Origin: Apiotrichum sp. Y4204
Taxonomy: Eukaryota; Basidiomycota; Tremellomycetes; Trichosporonales; Trichosporonaceae
Assembly (NCBI GenBank): GCA_025531455.1
Contig: JAMYHL010000042.1
Span: 1 to 64,000 of the forward strand
Direction: 5' to 3'
DNA length: 64,000 nt
The notes beneath the pieces were generated by a model. It had not been told where the DNA came from and searched no databases. It saw only the letters and a list, made by a program, of their open reading frames with translations. The stretch's first letter is position 1. Each line of letters starts with the position of its first letter. Both the position numbers and the translations under genes were made by a program. Of this stretch, positions 37,389 to 48,280 are shown one piece after another.

Positions 37389-38834
37389 TCAACAAGTTGA
37401 TGGAGCGCGTCCAGCCGCGGACGCCGGACGAGTGGAGGCCGGACGAGTAGAGGTGGACTGCGACGAAGTCTTATGCTGTGTCGGGGAGCGAACGGTGGAC
37501 AAGCTTGATTTTGATGAAGTCGCCGTCGCCGACGCTGGGCTCGTTTCCGATGCCGATGTCCTAGCCCGTGCACGAGCTGGTGGTCGTCCGGGGGGCATCT
37601 TGCCTTCTAGGGCGTACTGCACGCCTGCAGCCGTGGCCGTTCCACCTGGGCATGACCCGTTTTGAAGGTGCTCTGTGACGTTTGAGAGGGTTTTCCTCGT
37701 TCCACAAAGACAGCATTCGTAATAACCTCCGGAGGGCAACATGGAGGGACCCAGTCCTCGGCGAGAAGGTTGGCGCGGAGGAGGTCGGGGTTTTGTGGGA
37801 AGCAGAGGGGGTCCAGAGACTGTGCGGCCTGCATCGCTTGGTTCCGGTTCTTCGGCGTCAACCTCAACAAGGGGCACATCTGGCTGTACAGTACTCACGC
37901 AGGGGTTGAGCGCCCATGCTGCGCCTTCGACGCGCCTTGAGGGGGTCGTCGGTGTCCGTCTTGTGCAATAGCATCCGTTCGAGGAGTTGCAGTCCGATTG
38001 ACCGTCCGATTATTCCGTCGGTCGTGTTGACTTTGACTCGTGTGAGCTGATGCAAAGCGATGGAGACATGGATGAGCTCCACGTAGGAGCCGGAGCCGAT
38101 GTAGCTTTGCAGGTAGGTTGTCATTGCCCGAACCAGCCTCTTGAATCTCTCGCCGGTGGTGATGAGAGTGCCATGCGCGCCGGGATCGGTGGCATGATGA
38201 TTAAAAACCACTACTGTGGCGGTGGCGCCCATGGCCTCTGCGATGTTGTTGACAGTTGTGAGCTCCGTTCCGAGCGCCGTTGGGCCCTCGAGAATTACGG
38301 TGTCGTAACGTCCTTCGAGTAGCTGCTGGAGAGCGTCGGTAGCGTTGATGTGTCGCCCATGATTCAGAGGGTTGCCGCGGAACCACGCCCGGCTGTTGGC
38401 TGAGCCTTGCCGAACGCAGATACGCTCGATATCAATTTCGCGTCCCAGTCGAACCTCTAGTTTCTTTACGTCTTGATGCAGTCGCCTAGCCTCCTGCTTG
38501 ATCCGGTCATCGTTCAAGACGGGCGAGTCTGAAGGAGGTGACTCTGGCCATGATAATGGCCCGCTCGAGAACGGCGGGGAGCTTGACAGGCTTCGTGGTT
38601 AAGAGGGTTTCCACGGAACCACGCCCGGCTGTTGGCTGAGCCCTGCCGAACGCAAATCCGCTCGACATCAATCTCGCGTTCCAGTCGCACCTCCATTTTG
38701 TTCACGTCTTGATGCAACCGTCTAGCCTCCTGCCTGATGCGATCATCGTTCAAGACGAGCGAGGTGGCGGAGGCGACCCTGGCAATGATAATAGCCCTCT
38801 CGAGAACGCCGGGGAGCTTGACAGGCTTTGTGTC
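37389..38834 (-). CDS. Unknown island gene with zinc-finger-like C-terminus (may be decayed)
   Basis: On the minus strand a frame covering 38517-37899 reads NDDRIKQEARRLHQDV, ERICVRQGSANSRAWFRGNP, YDTVILEGPTALGTELTTV, TVVVFNHHATDPGAHG and RFKRLVRAMTTYLQSYIG. A donor GTGAGT at 37898 and an acceptor GATGCAG about 70 nt on lead in phase to a second frame ending at 37389, containing YYECCLCGTRKTLSNVTEHL then NGSC, a single C2HC-type finger, then a low-complexity Ser/Thr/Ala tail. No start codon is evident; the 5' part is a tandemly duplicated exon (38364-38834), with a one-base length difference between copies. I do not recognise the fold. A truncated relative lies at 36.54-36.71 kb. Confidence 0.4.
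38364..38834 (-). repeat. Tandem duplication of an exon, ~236-nt period
   Basis: Two adjacent copies (about 38364-38597 and 38601-38834) encode the same run: VKLP-VLERAII-ARV, then NDDRI-QEARRLHQDV, then ERICVRQGSANSRAWFRGNP. Many differences fall at third codon positions (for example GAT ATC/GAC ATC). The left copy carries one extra base near 38535 relative to the right copy. Confidence 0.75.
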
Positions 38835-41211
38835 TCATGTCATGTGGCAAGAGGCTGTACTTTTCTCTCTCTCACCAGCTGTTTACCTGTGTAGTGAAGC
38901 TTTCAACTTTCAAACTGCCTAGATATACGTGGGCATGCGAATCCCTTTGACCTGCTGCGCACTTTTGACTATGGGCCTGCTGGAGTATGTGGTTGTGGTT
39001 GTGTTATCGCAATCACGGGTGTCCGGCGGCGTTGATGGGCATCCCGGCATATCCCGGGTCCTGCAAATGATCTCTCGATGCATGTGCAGCAGGTAGGCGT
39101 CGTTGCAGTACATCAACGCCAGTAAACTCCGAGAGAGAAGAGGTGGTGAACCTCAATCCAAAGTCTTAACCTGTTGTCGGACTTTCGACTGGGGATGACT
39201 GGACCTCCTGCTTTTTATCCACCTTACAGGCCCCAGAAAGGTGCAGTGAAAGAAGCGCACTGACGCTCTGAAACGTTGATCACTGGTGACAAGAAGGGTC
39301 GAAGTTCTCCCGATCACCTGTGCGCATCGTGCCAGACGGCCGCAACCTCACTGCGTTTCAGCGAGCCAGCACCCAGTCCCAAATGGCCGTAACGCGTAAT
39401 GGCTGTGGTGGCCTCGACGGCGTCATTGCAGCAACCCAGAAGCTCAGAGATCAGAGATCAGAGACATCGTCAGTATATCGCACGAGAGCTTACGAATTCG
39501 ACCTTACACGCACGTACGCGATCTTCCGCCACATTTACCCACCTGTGCTCTCTCATGATTGTTGTTGAGGATCCGGACAACAACTCCTACGCCGAGACGA
39601 TTTCTGAAAGTCCCGAAGAGGCGGAACGCGGCTGGCACCCTTCTATGCGCTTGCCAGCCCCCAGGACCATCGAACCGCACTGGCCCAAGGTCGCCCGCCC
39701 TGGACGTCACAGTACTGTAGGTCGGTGGCACCCAAAGTCGATCACCTCCTCAAATGCACCGTTGCCGCCGTTGCTAAAAAAATGGCCAAAAATCGAGAAA
39801 AACACTAATATTCACCACCGTTGGACTTGCTTATAGCTCAGATTCTGTGAATACCACTGTGGAAAGCAGAAGCTGAGCGTATTGATAATGCATAGGTGTT
39901 GAGAGAGAAGTTGACAATAGGCAAAATTCAGGGATTTTGCCATGTGTCGCCACCATAGAGCAAGCTGAGCTAGCTGAGACCCTGAAAGTGTTCTTACTCT
40001 CGAGTACTCTCTAGTATTCTCTGTGCATGCAACAGGCATGATCTAGTATCCATGCATGTGCGCATGTGTGGGGCAATGTATAGTATACGTGCAGCATATT
40101 CCCGCAAGAATCAGTATTATATTGATTTTTCTTGATTTTTGACAAAATTGTTCATGAGGCCCGCTGGGTCGTCGTTGCGAGTGGTACCGAACTGTATGTA
40201 CCTCGCGCAAACCATGCATCCTCGACTGGCCGCTCAGTGAAGCCCAATACTGGCCGCCCACTGCTCATCCTCAAGTCTGCGAAGATGCCAGAGCTTCATC
40301 AAGGAACACGTGAGCGGCGCTTCTGGCCCCGTCTACTGCGAGTGGGATCCGCCGGAGTGGCCGTCAATGATCGCTCTGCCCCCAACCGTATTGCAAGACA
40401 TTGAAAAGGTTTGCGAGTTTTGGGTAGGACTGCGAAACGCGGGAACAACGAAACGCGGGAACGACGAAACGCAGCACGCAGCACGAGGCTTGCGACCGAG
40501 CTGGCCGAGCTGTGCAGGACATATCGGAGCAAGATCGGAAGAGAGCTAGGAGCTAGGAGAGTGTGTATTTCTCGTGTCGTGTATTTCTCGTGTCTGGACA
40601 AACAAACAAACGAATCATACCTGTCAGTCGGTCCAACAGTGAAAGGCGAAACTCGAACACAACCGCCTGGAAGGGACGCGTTTCCGACTCTTCGTTCCGC
40701 GTACCCACTGAGCCCTGCACTTGTTTCATCTTTCCCTACGGACCTACGGACTACTGTTTCCACGGGTCCCAGATCCCAGACTTCGGCTCAGCGTCACGCC
40801 GTGACTTTCTCGTAATACGCTTACCGGACTCGGAGCATTAACCATAACTGCTATTGTCTGGACTGTGGAGGAGAGCACAATGGGTTCGACGTTTATGTGG
40901 GGGGCTGCGCGTGCTACATGTCTATTTGTCTCTTCATTCCACAGTCGCTCCCATTACCATACGAAGACTACGGGGTGGCGCTGTCCGTCATTTCTCGGCA
41001 TGGAAGCGACAGTCGAAGACAGTTTCGTACTCCAAAGTTTGTCATGAACCTGGTCACCGATGGTCAAAACAGAACACACATTCTTCTCCTCTCCACACTC
41101 CCACTGGCACTGTCGCGGCCACTCCAACTGTTACACCCATGTGCACTCCTGCCGTCATACTCCTGCTCGCTGTTCCTCATGTCATGAATGGTGCCATGCA
41201 ATACTACATCT
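38835..41211. other. Gene-poor DNA upstream of the OXA1 3' end
   Basis: No frame has a recognisable domain. The region is less GC-rich than the left third and has short AT-rich patches (39.8-39.9, 40.1 kb). CGCGGGAACGACGAAACGC-type direct repeats occur near 40436-40475. Confidence 0.45.
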
Positions 41212-43010
41212 CTAGCTGCGGTTTGCGCGCTTTGCGCGCGCGGCCTCGACGCGTGCGCGCCGGGCGTCCTCGCGGGACTGGGGGGCGCCGTCCTCGCCCT
41301 CAAAGAGGCGCGACGGGGCCGGGGTGGTCTCGACCGTTGCGCTGCTCGCGCGCGGCTCGCTGACCTTTTCGACGAGCTGGGCGGAACCCACCGGCCGGCG
41401 GGACGCGCGCTCGGCGGCGGCGTCGGCGGAGGCCTGGTCGGCGGCGGCCTTGGCGTTGATCACCTTGTTGGCAAAGTTGTCGCGCATGCCCGTGAACGCC
41501 TTCCACGTGTCCTTGATTGACGGGTTGGGGTCGAGCTCGAGGTCGGCAGGCGGCGCCTCAACCTTTGGCGGCTCGGGGATGCGCAGCAGCTTCTTCACAA
41601 ACGGCTGGCGGAGGAGGAACGCCTGCATGAGGGTGAACGCGTTCGTCGTCGTCCAGTAGAAGAGGACGGCCTGGAGTTAGCATTGCGGCTTGAGTGAGAT
41701 ATGGCTTCTTGAGTCACATGCGATGTGAAGGCCTTCCAATGCCGTCCTGCAAGCGCGGGCGGCTACACTCACCGCTGGGAACTGCGAGACCATGAGGGCA
41801 AGCAGGGGGGACATGACGAGCATGCCGTTGCGGAAGTGGGCCATTGTGCGGGCGTTACGCGCGCCATTCGGTCCGGTGCCGTCAACACCGACCTTGAAGA
41901 CGGTGAGCTGGAGGAGGATGGAGGTGAGGGGGAGAATGAAGAGGGGGTCGGGGACGGTGAGGTCATGGACCCAGGCAAGGCCGCCGAGCTTGAGTTCCGG
42001 GAGGGGCGCCTTGGCGAGGCCGCGGAGGGCGTAGAACATGCCGAGGAAGACGGGCATCTGGAAGAGGGGGACAATCAGCGGGGCAAACGGGTTAACGCTG
42101 TGCTCCTTGAACAGCTTCTGGAGGTTGGTCGAGGCAACCGCCATGGCTCCAGAGTCGCCCGCCGCCTTGGCCTCATTGACACGCTTCATGAGCGCCTGCA
42201 TCTGCGGGGAAACGGCAGCGAGGCGCACGTTGTGCCGCAGGTTCTTGACGATGATCGGCAAGAGACACGTGCGGAGGCCGAGAGTGAAGACCGCAATCGT
42301 CGCCCACCACGGGAGGCCGCTGATGCCGTGCAGGCCGACAAGCGCGTCGCGGAACCAGCCGGCAATGTTGAGCACGCCGTGGTCGAGGCCCATGAGCTTG
42401 AGGTCTGCGATGCTCGCCGTCGTGTGCATCGCTTCCGGCGAGTTGAGAACCGTCTCAAGGGGGAGGTTCGAGTTCGCGATCAGGTCGTGCAGCGACTGTT
42501 GGCCGGCCAGGTGGTGGTCGGGCGCGGCGCTGGTGAGGTGGTCCGCGCCGGGCAGCGGAGTCTCGGCGGGCACGGCGGGAATGTCGGACGCGGGAACGGG
42601 GGTGGAGAGGGGTGCCTCCGGGGTGGCAATCGCCGGCGCGGTGCCCGCAGTGCTCGCCGCACTCGCGCTGGCTGCCTCGGCCTCAACAGGTGCCACAGGA
42701 GCCACAGGTGCCGGTGCAGGGGCAGCAGGCGCAGCGGTCTCGTTGCCGCCGAAGAACGAGATGTGGCGCACGGGCATCATACCAAGCACGCTGGGTCCGG
42801 CACGGGGCAGGGCGCGCGGGAGCTCGGGACGCTTCGCGAGTGCGCTCGTCGGCTGCTGTCAGACAAGTCTAGATATCATCACGCACCCGAGCCATTGAGA
42901 TGCGGCGGACGGCGCCAAGCTGCAACCTGAGAGAGTTAGTTTGTTCCGCGCGGTTCCGAGTGCACGAACCGGCTCTGGGCGATCGCCCTGGCGTTGATGG
43001 ACCGAAGCAT
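41212..43010 (-). CDS. OXA1: Oxa1 mitochondrial inner-membrane insertase
   Basis: Four exons keep frame: 43010-42970, 42926-42887, 42852-41773, 41670-41212; 539 residues. MLRSINARAIAQSR and the following Arg-rich segment form a mitochondrial presequence, then an Ala/Pro-rich spacer. The YidC/Oxa1/Alb3 core follows: GISGLPWWATIAVFTLGLRT, LPIIVKNLRHN, LFKEHSVNPFAPLIVPLFQM, GMFYALRGLA, PLFILPLTSILLQLTVF, NGMLVMSPLLALMVSQFP and VLFYWTTTNAFTLMQAFLLR. The C-terminus is a charged, Ala-rich matrix tail as in ribosome-binding Oxa1. It inserts mitochondrially and nuclear-encoded proteins into the inner membrane. The acceptor before exon 3 is a CAGCAG tandem; using the first adds one Gln. Confidence 0.94.
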
Positions 43011-43421
43011 TGTGGTCGGGTGGAGAGCGAGGTGGTGTGGAACTGTCCCGATATCGTTGGCGTTCTCAGACTTTTTAGAAATCTCGGAGACGGCGAGCTC
43101 GGGCTGTCGGCCGGCGACGGCCGGAGTATCGTATCTGATGGTGGGGCGCGGAGGCAAAATTGTGCCACTTTGCGGGGTTACACTCCTGGCTGGAGTGGAG
43201 AGTTGGCAGGTGGAGGTCGGCGGAGAGGGGGGGGGGGGACGAAATACAGAGTGTCTCCCCACCCTGCTGGGCAGCTTGAGCAAGCTGCGGCTCGCGGCGT
43301 CGAATTGAAGCGCGAGGAATGAACACCCTACCGGCACTGAGATGCTTGTTTCGGTGCCAACATTCACTTGCTCGCTGCCATTCACCTCGAGTTCACCATC
43401 TCCATCTCCGCACCACCCACC
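43011..43421. promoter_or_regulatory. Shared OXA1/NDUFS7 divergent promoter region
   Basis: 411 nt separate the two start codons of genes for inner-membrane mitochondrial functions. It contains a G12 run at 43227-43238, GCCGGCGACGGCCGG near 43110 and a CACTTGC word near 43364. No TATA box is obvious. Confidence 0.55.
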
Positions 43422-44490
43422 ATGTCCGCGATGCTCACCACCGGCCTCAGGACCGGTACGCAGCTTTGCATCGACCCCGCTGACTCACAGGCTCGCGCGC
43501 GTCCCTCCGGCCCCTCGCCATGATGGGTGTGTAAGCTGTCGACTGAATGATGCTGACCGTTCGCAGCGAGGCCGCTTCACTCGTCCGCACCCGCACCCGC
43601 CGCCGAGCCCGTCCCCATCACCACCATCGCGAACCGCGGCTCCAACCAGCAGAGCCTCGAGACCCCGCGTAACGGCGCCGGTGGGTAGCTTGAGGAGAGA
43701 GCAGGGAGGGAACAGGCTGTCATCGGAGATGAGATCGGAGTTGGTGGTCGGCACTGACGAGGACGAGGCTTGGAGTGTCCGATCTCCTGCGCCGTCCGTG
43801 TGTCCCCGAGATCCGTATTCCAGCCGCCTCCAGTGACTACCCTCCCCTCTCCGTCTCCTGTTTCCCTCGCCCGATCCGCAACGCCGCTGACAAACAGAGT
43901 ACGTCCTCTCCACAATGGACAAGGTCGTCAACTGGGCGCGCCAGGGCTCGATGTGGCCCATGACCTTCGGTCTCGCATGCTGCGCCGTCGAGATGATGCA
44001 CATGGCTGCCGCCCGTTACGACCAGGACCGTCTTGGTGTCGTGTTCCGTGCCTCGCCCCGTCAGTCGGATGTCATGATCGTCGCCGGTACCCTCACCAAC
44101 AAGATGGCCCCCGCCCTCCGCAAGGTTTACGACCAGATGCCCGAGCCCCGCTGGGTCATCTCCATGGGATCCTGTGCCAACGGTGGTGGCTACTACCACT
44201 ACTCGTACTCGGTCGTCCGTGGTTGCGACCGTGTCGTTCCCGTTGACATTTACGTTCCCGGATGGTGAGTTGCAGCCGTGGCACGGAGCGTGCCGTCACG
44301 AGGACACTGCGATCTGAGGTTCTCCCTTACGACTCTTCGCTCTCCCCACCGCGCTCCGTTCCCCTTCCCTTCCTCGCCGCTCCTCACTGACACCAGCCCA
44401 CCAACCGCCGAGGCCCTGCTCTACGGCATGCTCCAGCTCCAGCGCAAGATGCGCCGCAGCCGCACCGGTGTCCGCTGGTACCGCTCGTAA
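43422..44490 (+). CDS. NDUFS7: NADH:ubiquinone oxidoreductase PSST/20-kDa subunit (NuoB type)
   Basis: Five exons keep frame: 43422-43455, 43491-43526, 43567-43680, 43898-44264, 44397-44490; 214 residues. The first three short exons encode an Arg/Ser-rich mitochondrial presequence. The mature part begins with [19 protein letters not shown]. All four ligands of iron-sulfur cluster N2 are present: the Cys pair in [12 protein letters not shown], the Cys in [17 protein letters not shown], and the Cys in [13 protein letters not shown], which is created by the last splice. N2 is the terminal cluster that passes electrons to ubiquinone in complex I. The C-terminus [14 protein letters not shown] is typical. 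Confidence 0.96.
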
Positions 44491-45533
44491 TCGGCAAATC
44501 TGCAGCAGCAATCACAGCAGGACGAGACATGCACTAGTGGGAAATGGACTCGCGTGGGGGAGAGCAGCTGGCGCCATGAAGGAGTGGCGAAGCCGAGTGG
44601 CGAGAATTGAGAGTGGGCTCTTGTCCCAAGAGAAGTGGGACGAGTGGCGAGGGGAGACAGCGGAGCGGAGCGGAGGCTGAAGCCGAGGCCGAGGCCGAGG
44701 CCGAGGAATGCGGATGAAGTAGGGGCGGGATAAGAGATCTCCACCCCCCGCGCCCACCACGGCCACTCTTCACTAACTTTAATGGCACGTGACTGACCCA
44801 CTAACGACCTCCCAGCTGCACAAAAGTAGCGTGAAACATGCATGTCGGGATTATGCAAGAAGCACTCGTCGAGCAATCGGTTTACGGATCGTAGATAGTA
44901 TGCGGACCACACCGGCGATTCGGGACGGTGACGGTGTCAAGATAGGTGTGCGCTGCCTACCGGAAAAGACGAACACGCCGAGGTCTCGGGGGTTTGAATC
45001 AGACTCACCCTACGCGATCGAACTTGTGGCTGACGTCAAGGCTGATCAAGGCCGAAACGGAGGTTCTTGTGCGCGGGGGCCAACGATGCGATAAAGTACG
45101 CCTTGAAGATCAGTCATCTTGCAGCTCTATGTCCGCGTGGGTCGATTCCCTTTCTCACATATGCCACGTACTCACGTCGATGGGCGCAGTGACTCTACAG
45201 CAAAAGGGACCGCGCTCTAAGCACAGAATCGTTCCTGTGTAGCTTTATATACCGCTCAAGACTCGTTCATTGTGCTACTTTTGAGGCCATCGGGGCATTA
45301 CTGGTTTTACTACGCGGCCTTGGAGGGAATCCAAGCCATGAGGTCACTCCGCCCTTGGCTCCTTCATATCGCGCTCAAGCCCTTCTCAGGTCACTCCGTC
45401 CTCTGCCAGCCGCCTCTCGTTTATTCTGGGCGGAAGTAACAATCTACAACATGCCTCGGGCCACCAGTCTTTCTCGACAAGCACTAATCCTTATGCAATG
45501 GCTCCCTTCAGGGTTTGGTCCCCTTCGTCCTCG
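44491..45533. other. Region downstream of NDUFS7, nothing recognised
   Basis: A CCGAGG repeat (CCGAGGCCGAGGCCGAGG) lies at 44682-44706. No frame shows a domain. The boundary between conserved gene DNA and the right-hand accessory island falls somewhere in this stretch. Confidence 0.4.
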
Positions 45534-46293
45534 GACCTTCAACGGCTTATGCGACTCCCACTTGGCAACTAGTTCCAGCTCAGTGGGCCGCCATCCTCCT
45601 CGCACGCCCTCCAGCATGTAGTCTCGGATCGTCGCCAAATCCTCAATGATCACGTTGGCGCGCTCGAACTGTGGGAAGTCGTTGTCTGGGGAAGCCTTGG
45701 TGGGAATGACACGTGTATATTTGGCGCTGACGGTCATCATTGGTATGAAGCTCCTCGACCAAATCTGGGAGAAGCGCCGGTATCCACGTCGTGGGTCTCC
45801 GTTTGTCATACCACGCCCAATCCTCAGGATGTTGTCGAATAACTCGCCGATCAGCCCGGAATTGGGCAATCCTCCTCGCCGTTGGCTGTTGTGAAGGCGC
45901 GCCCAGGGGTCAGCTTGGGGCACGGCCGAGCAGTCCGTACAGTAATCCCGCGGCCAAGAATGAGAGCCTCGTACTCGGGCAGGTTGCGGTTTTTGGTGGT
46001 GCCGGTCTTAAGGCTCATGCAGGCCGCGAGTCCGCTGATATCTGTGTCGAAGAGGCCGCCGTGTACGCGAGCTTCTGGGAATGAAGCTGCGAGGGTATCC
46101 ACGTTGGCGCGATCGTTGTACGACGCCATACCACGCACAGAGACGACTGGGCCACCAAAACCGCGCCGAGCAGGGACTGCTGACCTACGACAAGGGGATG
46201 TGCCGACCTGGTCTTCTCGACGACCAGGATCCACTTGACGGCCACACACTCACGGAGGAGCAATCGGACAATGGAGTTTTGCATGAGACCATG
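45534..46293 (-). pseudogene. Spo11/TopoVIA-like TOPRIM copy A, frameshifted
   Basis: Reading downward, VKWILVVEKTRSAHPLVVG carries the TOPRIM glutamate (codon near 46217). A frame change then leads to GPVVSVRGMASYNDR and GLFDTDISGLAACMSLKTGT, the Asp-x-Asp motif (codons near 46047 and 46041). A second frame change leads to ELFDNILRIGRGM, FPQFERANVIIEDLA and TELELVAKWESHK. Spo11 has the same order: Glu strand, a glycine-rich strand with an Arg at its end, then D-x-D-G. The sister copy at 58.2-59.3 kb aligns throughout. The tyrosine-bearing N-terminal half is absent. Two frame breaks and no start mean it is probably dead. Confidence 0.65.
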
Positions 46294-46740
46294 TACGTGC
46301 GTACTTAGTACGAACGTGTGTCCGAGCGTGCAGCGAAGCTTTGTTCGAGGAACAGTGCGCTCGCACCAAAGGCCAGTTCGCAAGAAGGATACGATAGCGG
46401 GCACACATGTTTATGTACTGTAGCACACTGCAAAGTCGTAGCATATACTACTGTATATATCGTAGCTTTACAGTCCGATCCCATGCAATCCTGAGTCCCA
46501 TTCTCAACAAATGAGGTGCACATGGCTTCATAGCTCAGCAGTCCGGAGCTGTGATTCCCCGGGAGGTCGCACTTCAATTGCAGGGGATCTTGCTGTTGAG
46601 TTTGACCCCCCGAATTGCAGGTGTGACGTCATCATCTCAGACAGCGCTGACATAACGGACACGATACGGACATACTGTACCAGCCACCATTGCACCAAAA
46701 ACTCAATCAGCTACTCACAACCTGACAATATCCCTCAACG
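46294..46740. promoter_or_regulatory. Upstream region of the reductase gene
   Basis: 447 nt between the decayed copy A and the + gene. AT-rich words (ATATACTACTGTATATATCGTAG) lie near 46442-46465, and CAACCTGACAATATCCCTCAACG immediately precedes the ATG. Confidence 0.4.
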
Positions 46741-47841
46741 ATGGCGACCCCAATGGTGCCCTCGACGATGGCGGCGGCAGTGCTCACCGGGCACGGCGAT
46801 GTGGACAAGCTCGAATACCGCACCGACGTGCCCGTCCCGGAACCCGGCCGGGGCGAGGTGCTCATTGCGGTCGGTGCCGCGGGCGTGAACAATACGGACA
46901 TCAACACACGGCTGGGATGGTACTCGAAGCGCATTGAGACGGGTACCGACGGGGCCAGCGGGGAGACGGACGACGCAGACGCATCCTGGTCGGGCACGCC
47001 GCTCACCTTCCCCAGAATACAGGGCGCGGACGTTGCTGGGCGCATCGTCGCTGTCGGCGACGGCGTTTCCCCTGCCCGTGTGGGGCAGCGCGCAGTTGTC
47101 CGCAACATGCTACGACACTATGTCGATCACCGGCCGTTCGAGTGCTGGACCCTCGGGAGCGAGTGCGATGGCGGGTTCGCGCAATATGTCGTCGCGCCGG
47201 ACGAGGAGACACACACCATATCCGACAAGTGTGCGTGGACGGACGCGCAGCTGGCCGCCGTGCCGTGCGCATATTCCACCGCGGAGAATATGCTCCATCG
47301 CGCTCACGTCAAGTCTCGGGAGACCGTGCTCGTAACTGGCGCTTCGGGCGGTGTAGGTCTGGCGGCGGTGCAGCTTGCGCAGCGGCGCGGCGCGGAGGTC
47401 ATCGCCATCGCGGCGGAGAGTAAAGCGGACGCGGTACGTGCCGCGGGCGCGGGGCGCGTCATCGATCGGAACGCGGATCTCGCCATTGAGCTAGGGAAGG
47501 ATGCAGTAGACGTGGTCCTCGACGTTGTCGGCGGTCCCGCCGTCCCCGCCCTTCTGGGGGCATTGCGGCGTGGAGGACGATACGCCGTCGCGGGCGCGAT
47601 CGGCGGACCCATCACCGAGATTGATCTCCGCACCATCTACCTCCGCGACCTGAGTCTTTTCGGGTGCACGTTCCAAGACGACGAGGTGTTTGCCAATCTC
47701 GTGCAGTACGTTGAGCGCGACGAGATTCGCCCCCTCGTTTCCCAGACGTACCCGCTCAGCGAGATTCGGAAGGCGCAGCGCGACTTTATGGAGAAGAAGT
47801 ACCCCGGGAAACTCGTGCTACTCCCTCCCAAGGAGCACTAG
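46741..47841 (+). CDS. Zinc-independent MDR-superfamily oxidoreductase (quinone reductase-like)
   Basis: A single 366-residue frame. The N-terminal GroES-like domain reads MAAAVLTGHGDVDKLEYR, PGRGEVLIAVGAAGVNNTD and FPRIQGADVAGRIVAVGDGV; the Rossmann half has VLVTGASGGVGLAAVQLA, a dinucleotide-binding glycine motif, then DVVLDVVGG, GGRYAVAGAIGGP and PGKLVLLPP. The catalytic and structural zinc cysteines of true alcohol dehydrogenases are missing, as in NAD(P)H:quinone reductases. The substrate cannot be told. It has no introns, unlike the conserved genes to its left, and is followed 74 bp later by repeat R1 copy b and preceded by decayed copy A. This position makes it a candidate cargo or passenger gene. 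Confidence 0.85.
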   Translation: MATPMVPSTMAAAVLTGHGDVDKLEYRTDVPVPEPGRGEVLIAVGAAGVNNTDINTRLGWYSKRIETGTDGASGETDDADASWSGTPLTFPRIQGADVAGRIVAVGDGVSPARVGQRAVVRNMLRHYVDHRPFECWTLGSECDGGFAQYVVAPDEETHTISDKCAWTDAQLAAVPCAYSTAENMLHRAHVKSRETVLVTGASGGVGLAAVQLAQRRGAEVIAIAAESKADAVRAAGAGRVIDRNADLAIELGKDAVDVVLDVVGGPAVPALLGALRRGGRYAVAGAIGGPITEIDLRTIYLRDLSLFGCTFQDDEVFANLVQYVERDEIRPLVSQTYPLSEIRKAQRDFMEKKYPGKLVLLPPKEH

Positions 47842-48060
47842 TCGGAGTCGGTATGCAACGGCGATTAGCTGAGCCCCTCTAACATCTCCTTCCCGGATAG
47901 TCACACGGTTGTCCAGACAAAGTTGAGTACATGAGCGATAGAGAAATAGAAAGATGCTATGGAACTGTTTATATAGTAGCTAGGATGTACAGAATAGTCA
48001 TGACGGGTGAAACGGGTTGACTAGCCAGGGTTCTGATGGTTGCAAGGAGTTGGCAGTTAA

Positions 48061-48079
48061 CCCGGAACAAAGTTCCGGG
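48061..48079. repeat. Perfect hairpin CCCGGAACAAAGTTCCGGG
   Basis: Identical to the 37102-37120 palindrome; directly followed by a partial second copy of its right arm (GTTCCGGG). Confidence 0.85.
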
Positions 48080-48261
48080 TTAATGTTCCGGGTTAATCAT
48101 TCACCATAGACAGCCTGTTTGTAAACGGTTCTGCACTGCTCAAAACTTTACCAATGTTAACCAAACCTCTGCCAATAGTACTAGACATGCATGAGTGCAT
48201 GCATGCGAAGCTTGGTTGCATATGGTGCAGTTTTGGTGGAGCAGCACCGGCTCAAGATTAA

Positions 48262-48280
48262 CCCGGAACAAAGTTCCGGG
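48262..48280. repeat. Perfect hairpin CCCGGAACAAAGTTCCGGG
   Basis: Third identical copy, in the same flanking context (CTCAAGATTAA...CTATTTTTCGGTCT) as the one at 37102. Confidence 0.85.

Noticed and set aside
41725..42930. 401-codon + frame
   Set aside because: It is the complement of OXA1, rich in Arg, Glu and Gly, without a domain.
44897..45242. Open + frames downstream of NDUFS7
   Set aside because: Short, with no domain; the stretch borders decayed copy A but shows none of its motifs.
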